A stretch of 64,000 nt of DNA from Iris pallida (lineage: Eukaryota; Streptophyta; Magnoliopsida; Asparagales; Iridaceae). Position numbers and translations under genes: made by a program. The notes beneath the pieces were generated by a model. It was not told the DNA's origin and ran no database searches. It was given only the letters and a program-made list of their open reading frames with translations. This document shows, piece by piece, positions 11,451-20,704 of the stretch. The stretch lies in contig JANAVB010016199.1 of assembly GCA_029216955.1 (NCBI GenBank), forward strand, positions 12,783,489 through 12,847,488. The letters are read 5' to 3'. Each line of letters starts with the position of its first letter. Within the stretch, counting starts at the first letter, position 1.

Positions 11451-12806
11451 GCAGCAGTGCAGTTACCCTGGGTAGTCGAGAAGTTTCCAAATGTTTTCCC
11501 AGAAGAACTTCTAAGTATGACGCCAGAGCGGGAGATCGAGTTCACCATAGACTTGATCCCCGGGACAGCCCCAGTGTCAGAAAGACTTTACAGGATGGCA
11601 CCGTCAGAGCTAGAGATATTGTACAAGATGATTGAAGAACTTAGAACCAAGGGATTTATTCGTACTAGTAGATCGCCTTGGGGAGCCCCGATGCTTCTTG
11701 TAAAAAAGAAGGATGGTACGTCCAGATTCTGTGTAGATTATTATACCTTGAACTCAGTGACAATCAAGAACAGATACCCTCTTCCGAGGATAGATGACTT
11801 ATTTGATCAGCTCAAAGGGGCAGCAGTATTCTTGAAGATCGACTTGCGCTCCGGATACTATCAGATCAGAGTCAGAGAGCAGGACATTCCGAAGACAGCT
11901 TTTAGATCAAGATATGGGCATTGGAAGTTCCTTATTATGCCATTTGGAGCAACCAATGTACCGGCAGTATTCATGGACCTCATGAATCATATTTTTATGC
12001 CTTACTTGGATCAGTTCGTGATTGTGTTCCTAGACGACATCCTGGTCGACAGCAAGAGTGAAGCAGAGCATGAGCAGCATCTTCGAGTGGTTCTTCAGAT
12101 TCTCAGAGAGCACCAGTTATATGCCAAGTTCAGTAAATACGAGTTCTGGTTTGATCATATTTAATACTTGGGTCATATCATCACCAGAGGAGGAGTAGAA
12201 GTGGATCCCCAGAAGATCGTAGCCATTGAGTCATGGCCAGTGCCCAATACAGTTGTAGAAGTCTGTAGTTTTCTTGGTTTGGCCGGCTACTTCCGGCAAT
12301 TTATTTTGGACTTTGCTTGAATTTCAGCGCCATTGACCCAGTTGACCCGCAAGAAAGTGCAGTTTGCTTGGACAGTAGAATGCCAGGATTCTTTTGAGAA
12401 GTTGAAGCGAAGCTTGATGACGGCTTCCATTCTCACAATTCCAGATAGGACCGGAGGATTCTCAGTGTATTGTGATGCTTCAGGCAGAGACTTAGGATGT
12501 GTTCTAATACAGCATGGGTAGGTAATAGCTTATGCGTCATGCCAACTTCGTGGTCATGAGAGGAATTACCCAACCCATGACTTGGAGCTGGCAGCGGTAG
12601 TGTTTGCACTTAAGTTGTAGAGGCACTACTTGTATGGAGATAAGGTGGAGATTTTCACCGACTATAAGAGCCTAAAGTATATTTTCACCCAGAAGGATCT
12701 TAACATGCGTCAGAGGAGATAGCTGGAGCTTCTTGTGGATTATGATGTCAACCTGCTGTATCTTCCTGGAAATGCCAATGTCGTTGCAGATGCATTGAGC
12801 AGGAGA
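11436..12806 (+). pseudogene. Reverse transcriptase and RNase H of Tekay-like chromovirus, copy 2
   Basis: The same RT and RNase H blocks as copy 1 are present, with catalytic FLDD near 12030. The TAA after FDHI (12162), TGA near 12318 and TAG near 12618 are shared with copy 1. Two stops are private to this copy: TAG at 12519 (Lys codon in copy 1) and TAG near 12720 (Trp in copy 1). Private stops show that decay went on after the tandem duplication. Confidence 0.9.
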
Positions 12807-14353
12807 GCCGGAGTTTATTTCCTAACAGCCCAACCAGAGCTGTTAGCAGATCTTCAGAAGATGGGTATAGAAGTTGTTCTTCCTTCCAGAGTGGCATTGA
12901 TGGCCAGCATACAAGTTCAGTCTACTATAGTCGAGAGGATCCGAGTGGCACAGTCAGCAGATTCCAAGCTTCAGCAACTCAGAGCAGAGTGTGAGACAGG
13001 ACGACAACCAGAGTTATGCATTCATAAAGATGGTACACTTCGCCATGGTAAGCATCTTTGTGTACCCAGTGGTGATATCAGACAGAAGATCATGGCAGAA
13101 GCTCACAGTTCTCAGTATTCCATTCATCCCGGTGGTACGAAGATGTACCGTGATGTCCATCAGCACTTTTGGTGGAATAGCATGAAAAAGAAGATAGCCC
13201 GGTTTGTCTCTTGGTGTTTGGTTTGCCAACAAGTTAAATCTGAACATCAGAGGCCCGTATGACTTCTTCAGCCCTTGCCAATTCCAGAATGGAAGTGAGA
13301 GTATGTGACTATAGATTTTTGACTGGATTACCTAGATCTCCAGCTGGTCGAGATGCTATTTGGGTTATAGTTCACCGGCTCACGAAGGTGGCTCACTTTC
13401 TTCCGTTTAGAGTCAACCATTCGACGGCTCAGCTAGCAGAGATGTACCTCAGGCAGATTATCTGATTTCACGGGGTGCCAGTCAGTATCACCTCGGACCG
13501 AAATTCAAGATTTACGTCGTACTTTTGGCGTAGTCTACAGGAGAGTTTGGGAACTCACCTCCAGTTCAGCTCAGTATATCATCCGCAGACTGATGGTCAG
13601 TCAGAACGCACAATCCAGACTCTTGAGGATATGTTGAGATCTTGCACACTCGACTTCAGTGGTTCGTGGAAAGATCACCTGCACCTGGTGGAGTTCTCAT
13701 ACAACTACAGTTTCCAGGCCAGTATCCAGATGGCACCGTTCGAGGCACTATATGGTAGGAAGTGCAGATCCCCGCTATCCTGGGATGATGTTGGAGAGAG
13801 ACAGATGCTCGGTCCGGAAATGATTGCCCAGACAGTTGAAGTGGTCAGAAGGGTCAGGGATCATCTTCGAGTTGCCCAAGATCGCCAGCGTCATTGGGCC
13901 GATTCTCATCGGCGTCCTCTTGAGTTTTCTGTCGGCGACCATGTATTCCTGAGGATTTCGCCTAACCGTGGCATCATTCGTTTCGGCGTACGGAGAAAGC
14001 TTAGTCCTAGGTATATAGGATCGTTCGACATTCTGGAGCGAGTAGGGGATGTATTCTATCATCTCGCTCTTCCGCCGTTGCTACGTGAGGTGCATGACGT
14101 GTTCCATGTATCCCAATTGCGATGGTATATCCCGGACCCGAGCCACATCCTGGATCATTCGAAATTTATTGTTGGTACCAACCTTTCGTATGAGGAGAGG
14201 CCCGTGTCTATATTGGACCGGAGAGAGATGATACTCAAGAACAAGACTATCAAGTTAGTCCGTGTTGCTTGGGGTCATCACTCTTTGGGAGAGTCAACGT
14301 AGGAGTGTGAGGATGATATTCGATCGCGATATCCCAACATGTTTGACTCGTGA
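12807..14353 (+). pseudogene. int: Integrase with chromodomain-like tail, Tekay-like chromovirus, copy 2
   Basis: HHCC residues, the ITSDRNSRF block, [12 protein letters not shown] and the chromodomain-like tail are all recognisable. The one-base loss in the first Asp block (about 13319), TGA at 13463 and TAG at 14300 match copy 1. The TAG near 5494 of copy 1 is TGG (Trp) here, so that stop is private to copy 1. The frame reads to TGA 14351-14353, followed by a PPT and LTR3. Confidence 0.88.
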
Positions 14354-14496
14354 GGTATAATATCTTTCTTATGCCTCATGCCTTCGATTCCTTGCTTGCA
14401 TGATTGATTGCTTGATTGATTGCCTAGTTATAGCTTTCTTGTGATTAGTATAGCTTGTCCTTGTCCCTCTAGCCTCTTAATTAAATTTCGAGGACG

Positions 14497-14520
14497 AAAT
14501 TTTTTTAAGGTGGGTAGAGT
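14497..14520 (+). other. Polypurine tract region before LTR3
   Basis: The same AAGGTGGGTAGAGT stretch precedes the LTR start, with TCGAGGACGAAATT upstream. Confidence 0.7.
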
Positions 14521-17311
14521 TGTAATGCCTATAGTTCGTATTACGTATTTTGGAATATGTGTACGTATTTTATCTTGTATTGTATGATTCCTTGCTTGGC
14601 TTATCTTGGCATTTCATGGCTTGGTTTATTCTGGGTTGGTTCGGCTAGGCTTGGGTTGCCTTGGTTCATCATGAACCAAGGGGAGAACCCTTACCTACCA
14701 CCACCATCCCCATTTATTAGCCCACTCCTCTTTCTCTCTCTTTATTACTCCTCTTCTTCTCCATCATTACTCCTCACCTACCAGGAAGGTCTAGGCAAGT
14801 GCATCTTGCTTCATGGAGGAACTCAAGATTTATTGTTCTATTTTCTTTTTTGTAACGTTCTAAGAGTCTTTAGTGCTTGGCATTTTCAATTTCCATGGCT
14901 AAATTCTTCTAGATCTAAGTTTATTGTATTCTCGAATTTCTTGGGTTTTGATCTACTTAATCTTGTTATTATCAAGTTCTGATGGTTCGATGTTGTAGAG
15001 TATTTCATTCTGCCCTATTTTGACCTATGGAAGTTTGAATTTGGACTCTGGATGAAGAATTTATGGAGTTTGGAAGCCATGGCTTGCATGGTTCTTCTTT
15101 TCGGAATAATGGAGAAGAAGGACAGTACTCAGCCGCATGGCTTCTCATGCGGCGAGTTTCCTTCTTGGCCGCATGGCTTAGCTTGAAGCCAGCCGCATGA
15201 GTTATTGATCTCCCAGCCGCATAAGACTTCCGAACCGCATAAGCCTCGGCATAGTCCAGCCGCATGAACTCAATTATCCTTAGCCGCATGAAGTTATTCC
15301 CCCTCCCTAGCCGTATAAGACTCCACTTGATCATATCCGCATATGACTGGTACTTCCAGCCGCATAAGGCTTTGCTCCCCGCAAGCCGCATAAGACCTTT
15401 CATCTCAGCCGCATGGGGTCTCTCTCTCCAGCCGCATGGAACTTTGATTCCCTGGCCGCATGGGACCCCGCTCATCCCAGCCGCATAAGATCCCCTCTAT
15501 TCCCAGCCGCATAGGCTCTTGCCCCCTTCTTAGCCGCATAAACCCGAGTTTCCCGAGCCGCATGAGCTCTCCCCCTTTCAGCCGCATATGCCCTATTTTT
15601 CCTCCAGCAGCATGGACTTTTCCCTTACTGCCACATAGGCCCCCATTCTTTCCAGCCGCATGTGCTCTTCTCACATGAGCCGCATAAGGCCCAGTCATCC
15701 CCAGAGGCGCATGAGACCACATGGAACCCAGCCGCATGGGCTGCTCTATAGCCTTGTATTTTTATGATTTAATTGTTATTATCTGGCTCATATCTTGTGG
15801 CCCTCAGTCTAACTTGGGTCTTTTGATGAAATGCTTATACTATGTTATTCTGTACCTGTAACCTGAACACGACAGTGACCCGTAGCGATGCACTCTTAAC
15901 AAGTAACATGACATGATAGTGGCCCGTCGTGGCGCACTCCTGACAAATATACCTGACATGATATATCTCGGATTGTTGTTGCGATAGCTAACATGACATG
16001 ACATGACAAGTATAAATAACCTGGACACCGTGGGTGAATGTGCTTGTATAAATGAACCAGTATTGTCTTGCATCATGTCTAGGATAGGGACCCCTGAGTA
16101 CCACGGTCAGGGGTGCCCACCAAATTGACTAAGGCTAATAACTAGAATAATCCAGTAGTCATGAAGAGATTTCCCAGCTACAGGCGATCCCGTTACCTGG
16201 GCGCGCTTGGGATATGTAGCCTGCCGTCGAGTAGGGCACATTTCCAGCACACTGTCATGTGTTGCACCCTTCAAGCTACTTAAGGGTATATGCATTTTCT
16301 GGATGATGTACCCACTTGAATTCAACCCCTAATATTCGACCTGGGTAACCTGGATGGTCTGCAGGGCTTGTGGCTGTGGAATAATCTCGCTGTATCTTGT
16401 TAGTAACTAGGCCTGTGATAACCCTAGTTAGTTAAAGTATCAAGCCATACTTATTGCTTGACCGTGATTGTTGGATGAGGCATAACCAGTCTAGTCTTGT
16501 CTTGATCCTGTACAAGATTGTTACATGACCTGATTCTTATATTATCTTGTCGATAAATGGTAGGAAACCAAGTTTCGTTCAGATGAAGGGTTACAACCCC
16601 GGTCCTTGTTTGGCTTACGGGTTGTAACCAGGTTATCGGAATAGTTCCATGGTTATCCCGTCGTATATCATCCTGATATTTTTTTTCCATATTTCCAGTT
16701 CTTACTACTTATTTATATTCGTGTGCTAATTATTGGTTTTAGTTATGCTCTTTCTGGGATCTGACTCAGCTGGTTTTGTATGGCCAAATTTCAGAGCAGC
16801 TCTAGAGGATCTACTGACCTTCCAACCCGATGGTGACCACCAGGCGTAACCAGGGCAACGAGTGGGTTTCTCTTTGTTCTCCCACTTTATTGTAACAATA
16901 TTCTTTTGAGACGTTTAGCCGGCGAGCACGTGTTTAGCTCGTATTGCACCTTTACTTACTGTCTGCCTACGGGCTGTAACATGATTGACAGATCCTAGGG
17001 TTGATCATGTATTACTAAACTCTTGCTAGTCTTGACATTTTGTAATGACTAGCTTCATGATCAGCTGAATATGTAATATTTGGGACGTCTTACTATTGTA
17101 TATTTGGTGATCTTGCGTCTTGTAACATTTATTTACTTGCTTATGATTGAGACACTATGCTTGTTCATGGCCATAGGAGACTGTTGGCTTGTAGTTAAAC
17201 CCTCATGTATCTAGACAGCCGTGACCGTATAGCGAGGTGGGTTGCACTTCAATATACGTAGCTGGCTATGTCTGCCCCCGCTCTCCTGTATTCTGGTTCT
17301 GGGGCGTGACA
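14521..17311 (+). repeat. LTR3 of the Tekay-like array
   Basis: A 2791-bp LTR from TGTAATG to GTGACA. It lacks the 27 bp present in LTR1. In its last 350 bp it has many bases that differ from both LTR1 and LTR2 (for example GACTCAGC for GACCCAGC, CATAGGAGAC for CATACGAGAC). It is followed at 17312 by Tat-element sequence. Apart from the motif array at 15131-15740 no gene is seen. Confidence 0.93.
15131..15740 (+). repeat. Array of AGCCGCAT motifs in LTR3
   Basis: Counterpart of 7335-7944 with nearly all motifs kept. One is changed to AGCCGTAT near 15309 and one to AGGCGCAT near 15705. Confidence 0.85.
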
Positions 17312-17340
17312 GCCTCCTTGGGTACATATTCGGAAGACAT
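17312..17340 (-). pseudogene. aORF1 remnant (first ten codons), cut by the Tekay array
   Basis: On the minus strand an ATG at 17340 opens MSSEYVPKEA and then runs straight into LTR3. The intact relatives start MSSEDFLTPKIE (48987, minus) and MSSEDMHKETG (61880, plus). The break at codon 10 shows that the Tekay element lies inside the aORF1 coding region. Confidence 0.75.
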
Positions 17341-17386
17341 TTGCGATGAAAGGATTGGTTTGGATAACATTATCAAAAGTTTCGCA

Positions 17387-17396
17387 CTATTTATAG
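17387..17396 (-). promoter_or_regulatory. Antisense TATA box for aORF1 (A-plus copy)
   Basis: The plus strand reads CTATTTATAG, so the minus strand reads CTATAAATAG, about 47 bp upstream of the aORF1 ATG. The same decamer at about the same distance is found at 49035-49044 and 61821-61830 in the other Tat copies. Confidence 0.7.
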
Positions 17397-18225
17397 ACAG
17401 AAAGCCTAAACATTTTGCCTCAGGAATCGAAACAACCTTTCCTCAAAAATGCATGTTCCTTCATTCATCCATTTTTATCTCGTGAATAGGTCTCCGTTTA
17501 TTGTCTGTCGCGGGAACCGAAACGACCTTTCTTTGAAAAGGCATGCTTATTCATTTATCAATCTTTTTTATCTCTATTCATTTCGCGAATAGGCCTACAT
17601 TTATTATCGTTTATAAAGCCACATATAATAAATACTCAAAATCCCCAGTGGAGTCCATCAAAATCATCAATTCTGTCTTTTGAAACCCAGCTGTTTTAAA
17701 AGGTATCTTATCTTTATGATAAATCTGTTTTATCACAGATATCATCTTTCTAGACATGATATCCTGTCTTTGAATCACAACTGACTTGAAGATCATTAAT
17801 AGAAAAATGAGTTCACGTCCATATTACCTCTGAATTCTATTTTCTATATCATCACATCAAATCAAGTCATAAAGGAGAGAAAAATTATTCTTTATTCCTT
17901 CTTTAAAAACATAGATACATCTTAATGGAAATCTATTACATCTCGGATTTTCATTCTAAACATAACAAATGGAGGTCAATTATATCTTTGGATCTTCTTG
18001 TTGGTGCCAGTTCCTTGTCGACTCAACCTAAAGAATCGAGCAAGGCAACGGAATCAACTCTGGTCTTCTCTCTCAGAAAGACAAGAGAAGAACGACAGAG
18101 TACATCAGCTCGAAGACAAGTTGCTGTCAATACAACTGGTGGAGAAAAGATGACCCTTCGTGAGAAGTAGGAATGAGATCACCCTTGTGATACGATTCCT
18201 AGCTCTGTGTCTCCACCATTCAACT
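17397..18225. other. Conserved non-pol region of the Tat 3' end (A-plus)
   Basis: It corresponds to 57628-58370 in B and, inverted, to 61030-61820 in A-minus. Repeated blocks of the kind AATCGAAACAACCTTTC plus TTCATTCATT are seen at 17420-17590. On the minus strand a block GGAATAAAGAATAAT near 17887-17901 contains AATAAA and could serve as an antisense poly(A) signal. An 81-codon frame on the plus strand (17925-18170) is partly conserved, but its counterparts carry stops; I do not call it a gene. Confidence 0.6.
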
Positions 18226-18381
18226 CTCATGTATAAAGGCCCTTTCTACCATCTTGAGGAAGCCCTTTTAAACATGAAGAGTTCTGAGCTCTCTGATGTG
18301 TGTGTCAAGGTGGTTAAGCTCCATAGCATCCAAGGTCACCGATACCAGTTCTGGGAAGTTTTGTTAGTCGGTCCCATGTAA
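18226..18381. other. Short conserved coding-like segment of Tat 3' region (strand uncertain)
   Basis: A GTATAAAGGC box at about 18231 is followed on the plus strand by a 35-codon frame starting at 18274 (MKSSELSDVCVKVVKLHS). On the minus strand the same DNA reads LDAMELNHLDTHIREL. Both readings are recognisable in A-minus (38993-39090 with 60950-61030), where the minus-sense acceptor-like TTTGCAG is also kept, and partly in B (58400-58540). Which strand is coding, if either, cannot be decided by eye. Confidence 0.45.
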
Positions 18382-18721
18382 GTATTAGAAAGAAGATGAG
18401 AATATAGCAAATGTTCTTTTCTTCTCGCAACTATTTAAATGAAATTGAAGCTGAAACATTATGCGCGTCCATAGGCATATATTTCGGGAAGAATGAAGCA
18501 CGAAAGTACGAGAAATGCCATGTGTCGTTTAGAAGTTTGTGTTATCAAAACCGAGAAAAGTCTACAAAAATGTGTGGGATGTGTCAAGACAGTTACACAA
18601 CAAAGCTCAAATACGCCAGGATTTAATAAAGTCCAATTTTTCATTTCATAATGGAAAAGAGGACAGACACTACAGACATAGACACTATGGCCATTATGTT
18701 AAATGACACTCGCGTATCACG

Positions 18722-19036
18722 TCACTTCTTCTTTCCGTCATCAGTCTGACGCAAGGCAGCGCTCAATTTCTCTATATTATGGATTCCCGAGCGATGAATC
18801 AAACGGAAGAATCCTTCCCTATGTTCTAATGTGCTACATTCTTCGAAAGGAGACGATAGCCCACCTCTGGAATGAGCGAAGACTATTGAGGTCAGGCCAA
18901 AACAGTCGAGAAAGTTCTCCGTCCTCAGGTACGGGTCAGCTACCAGCAAATACTCTGCAGGCGCAGAGTATAACTTCTCCTCAGATGCTTTGTCGTTGTC
19001 GTTGCCGTTCTCCCCCTTCTTCATGTTGGATGCCAT
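18722..19036 (-). CDS. aORF2 of Tat element A-plus (antisense, 104 aa, unknown function)
   Basis: An intact frame on the strand opposite to gag-pol, from ATG 19036 to the stop after the C-terminal GKKK. It is clearly related to the 104-aa frame at 38352-38666 and to the broken one at 59456-59769. Shared features are ASEEK, YLL.ADP, the block ENFL..FGL...FAHS..G and a C-terminal EGF.RL..R.GI.NIE.LSAAL.QTD. There is no signal peptide or membrane segment; the N-terminus is polar. A TATA box lies about 40 bp upstream. I do not recognise the family. Extra ORFs, some antisense, are known near the 3' ends of Tat-lineage elements, but their roles are largely unknown. That it stays open while pol in the other Tat copies here is broken argues for past constraint. 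Confidence 0.7.
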   Translation of the reverse strand: MASNMKKGENGNDNDKASEEKLYSAPAEYLLVADPYLRTENFLDCFGLTSIVFAHSRGGLSSPFEECSTLEHREGFFRLIHRSGIHNIEKLSAALRQTDDGKKK

Positions 19037-19073
19037 GAGAGTAAATGAAGATGAAGGTTGAACTTCATGCTCA

Positions 19074-19082
19074 TATATATAC
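19074..19082 (-). promoter_or_regulatory. Antisense TATA box for aORF2 (A-plus)
   Basis: The minus strand reads GTATATATATGAGC about 40 bp before the ATG at 19036. The A-minus copy has TATATATAAG at the same place (38304-38313). Confidence 0.6.
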
Positions 19083-19449
19083 AGTGGAGATCGGCCCTTG
19101 CCAACACTTTATATTCCCCATAAATGGGCGGTATCGTTTAATGAGGAAGAAAGAAGAAAGATATTTCAGAAAAGAGCACCCCATAAATAGGTTCATTATT
19201 GGAAATGAACCGGGTACTTAATGATCATGTGGTTAACAGTGCAATTTTTGCTATGTTGTGCAACCCGTACGTTGTGCAACCCATCAGGTTGTACGACCTT
19301 GCACAGCAATAGGTTGCGCCGTATCTTGCCGCGCAACATATCGAAGTTGCGTCCAAAAGACAGCACAACTTTTCGAAGCGCTGCGCAACGCGGGTCGACA
19401 GCAACCAAACCCTAAAAAGGGAGGCACAAGTTATAAGGTGCGCCCAACT

Positions 19450-19659
19450 CTAAAAAAAGTGGTTGCACGATGTCAGAATCAAGCTAAACCCTAAATAGGG
19501 TGGCCGACGATCGGTAAGGTGGTCGACAATCGGGTCTATAGTCGAATACTTACCCTCCATGGCCGGGTTGGCAGTCTCTCGGCGTGATGAAGGGGCAGCG
19601 CACATGGAGGACTCGGCCACAGTCTTGCCCTTCTCGGCAGTAAAGTGCTTGGGTGCCAT
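19450..19659 (-). CDS. aORF3 of Tat element A-plus (antisense, possible first exon)
   Basis: From ATG 19659 the minus strand reads MAPKHFTAEKGKTV, then a variable stretch, then ETANPAMEGK. The A-minus copy (37719 onwards) has MAPRRFDVKKGKGFV and the same ETANPAMEGK. In both, the codons for EGK contain GGTAAG, a plausible 5' splice site (about 19553 here), and similarity fades soon after it. The open frame continues to 19450 but this part is likely intron or untranslated. A minus-strand TATA-like sequence (CTATAAATA, about 19770) lies upstream in this copy only. Function unknown. Confidence 0.5.
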   Translation of the reverse strand: MAPKHFTAEKGKTVAESSMCAAPSSRRETANPAMEGKYSTIDPIVDHLTDRRPPYLGFSLILTSCNHFF

Positions 19660-19903
19660 TGATGCTGGTCGAAGCTCTAAAAGATCGGGAAGAAGGAGAG
19701 AAAATAGGGTTCTAGAGAAATCTTAAACGATGGTGAAGAATTAAAAATCCAAAGAGTACGGTTATTTATAGCTTTGTAAGTGAAGCTAAACCGCGCAACT
19801 TGCGCTGAAGAACCGAGCTCGAGTTGACTGGCACAACCTAGACATAGTCGTTTCTAAATTTGAAGTATTTCAAAACTTTCAAGTCTTTTCAAGTTTCGAA
19901 AAC

Positions 19904-19918
19904 TTTGAAAGGGGTCTT
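19904..19918 (+). other. Polypurine tract of Tat A-plus
   Basis: TTGAAAGGGGTCT directly precedes the LTR. The same tract is at 60013-60023 and, inverted, at 37462-37476. Confidence 0.7.
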
Positions 19919-19959
19919 ATAGAGGCTAAAAATTAAGTTATGCTACTCACCCTATCAAT

Positions 19960-20060
19960 AGGTTGCGCCATATCAGGTTGCGCCTATACCCGGTTGTGCC
20001 TACATCAAGTTGTGCTATATTAGGTTGTGCCCATCTCAGGTTGCGCCAACCTTAGGTTGC
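19960..20060 (+). repeat. Dense GTTGCGC motif cluster in Tat LTR
   Basis: At least six copies of AGGTTGCGCC or close variants (TTGTGCC, TTGCACG) occur about every 16 bp. The variants are mostly C-to-T or G-to-A changes. The motif is found throughout the Tat LTRs and their flanks in both orientations. Confidence 0.65.
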
Positions 20061-20699
20061 ACGAGAGCCAAGTGGCTCACTTCCTCGAGAAGCTGTAATG
20101 ACATCATCATTTTCTGACAACTGACAGCACGTATATCAAAGAAAATCTGTTCAGATCCCGCGCAACACGACTTTCGAGAAAATTTGGACAGATTTTATGA
20201 CGGCTAGCAGTTTGTGCAATGTGTCAGATTGCATGAGGTTGAACTCAGGCGCAAGTTGCTAGGTTACGTCCCCGCGCAACCTGATGAAGCTCGTGCAATG
20301 CGATCGTCCAGAGCAGGGTGACGTGGTGCGCAAGCCACTAACTTCGTAGAACGTGTCTACTACATCACTCATGACCATACGCATCTTACTCAAATGATAC
20401 AACGTGTCCACAGCAGTTGGTGCAAACGCTCACGCAAGTTGCTACATTACGCTCCGCACAACATGATGAAGATCGCCCAAGGTGATCGAACAGTATCCAG
20501 AGCAGGGTGATGTGGCGCGCAAACCACTAACTTTGCAGAACATGCCCACTACACTGCCCACAACCACGCGCATCTCAATCAAATGATGCCACGCGTCCAT
20601 AGTAGTTGGTGTAACCGATCGTGCAAGTGAACAGGAGGTGCGCAACCTGAAGTTCGCGCAACCTAGAATATCTGCTAAACAGTTATTTCAAGAACTCTA

Positions 20700-20704
20700 T
20701 AAAT
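20700..20704. other. Target site duplication TAAAT (left copy; right copy 30226-30230)
   Basis: TAAAT stands just before the LTR start at 20705 and just after the LTR end at 30225. Removing one copy and the element restores CTCTATAAATAGAG as seen in the uninterrupted Tat LTRs. Confidence 0.92.

Larger units (their letters stand above)
1..17311 (+). mobile_element. Tandem array of a Tekay-like chromovirus: LTR1-internal-LTR2-internal-LTR3
   Basis: Two internal regions of about 5.0 kb are separated and flanked by copies of one long LTR, with a repeat period of about 7796 bp; the left end lies outside the window. Each internal region reads gag, aspartic protease, RT, RNase H and integrase in plus orientation, with a chromodomain-like C-terminal tail, which fits the Tekay/Del group of plant Ty3/gypsy chromoviruses. 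All reading frames are broken, and most breaks are identical in the two copies. No target duplication separates the units, so they share the middle LTR; this is a recombination product and not two insertions. The right end abuts codon 10 of an antisense ORF of a Tat element at 17312, so the array probably sits inside that element. The right target duplication candidate is GCCTC at 17312-17316; its partner lies outside the window. Confidence 0.9.
19919..20704 (+). repeat. Tat A-plus 3' LTR, first part
   Basis: It starts TATAGAGGCT where the A-minus copy has TGTAGAGGCT, so the terminal TG has mutated to TA. With 30231-30454 it makes an LTR of about 1010 bp, equal to the 1014-bp LTR at 36448-37461. 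It contains many GTTGCGC-type motifs, especially at 19960-20060. It is broken inside its own TATA box (CTCTATAAATAGAG in intact relatives) by the element at 20705. Confidence 0.88.

Noticed and set aside
17925..18170. 81-codon plus-strand frame (MEIYYISDFHSKHNK)
   Set aside because: The matching positions in B and A-minus have TGA in place of the Trp codon, and the conserved part is also open on other frames. Not enough to call a gene.
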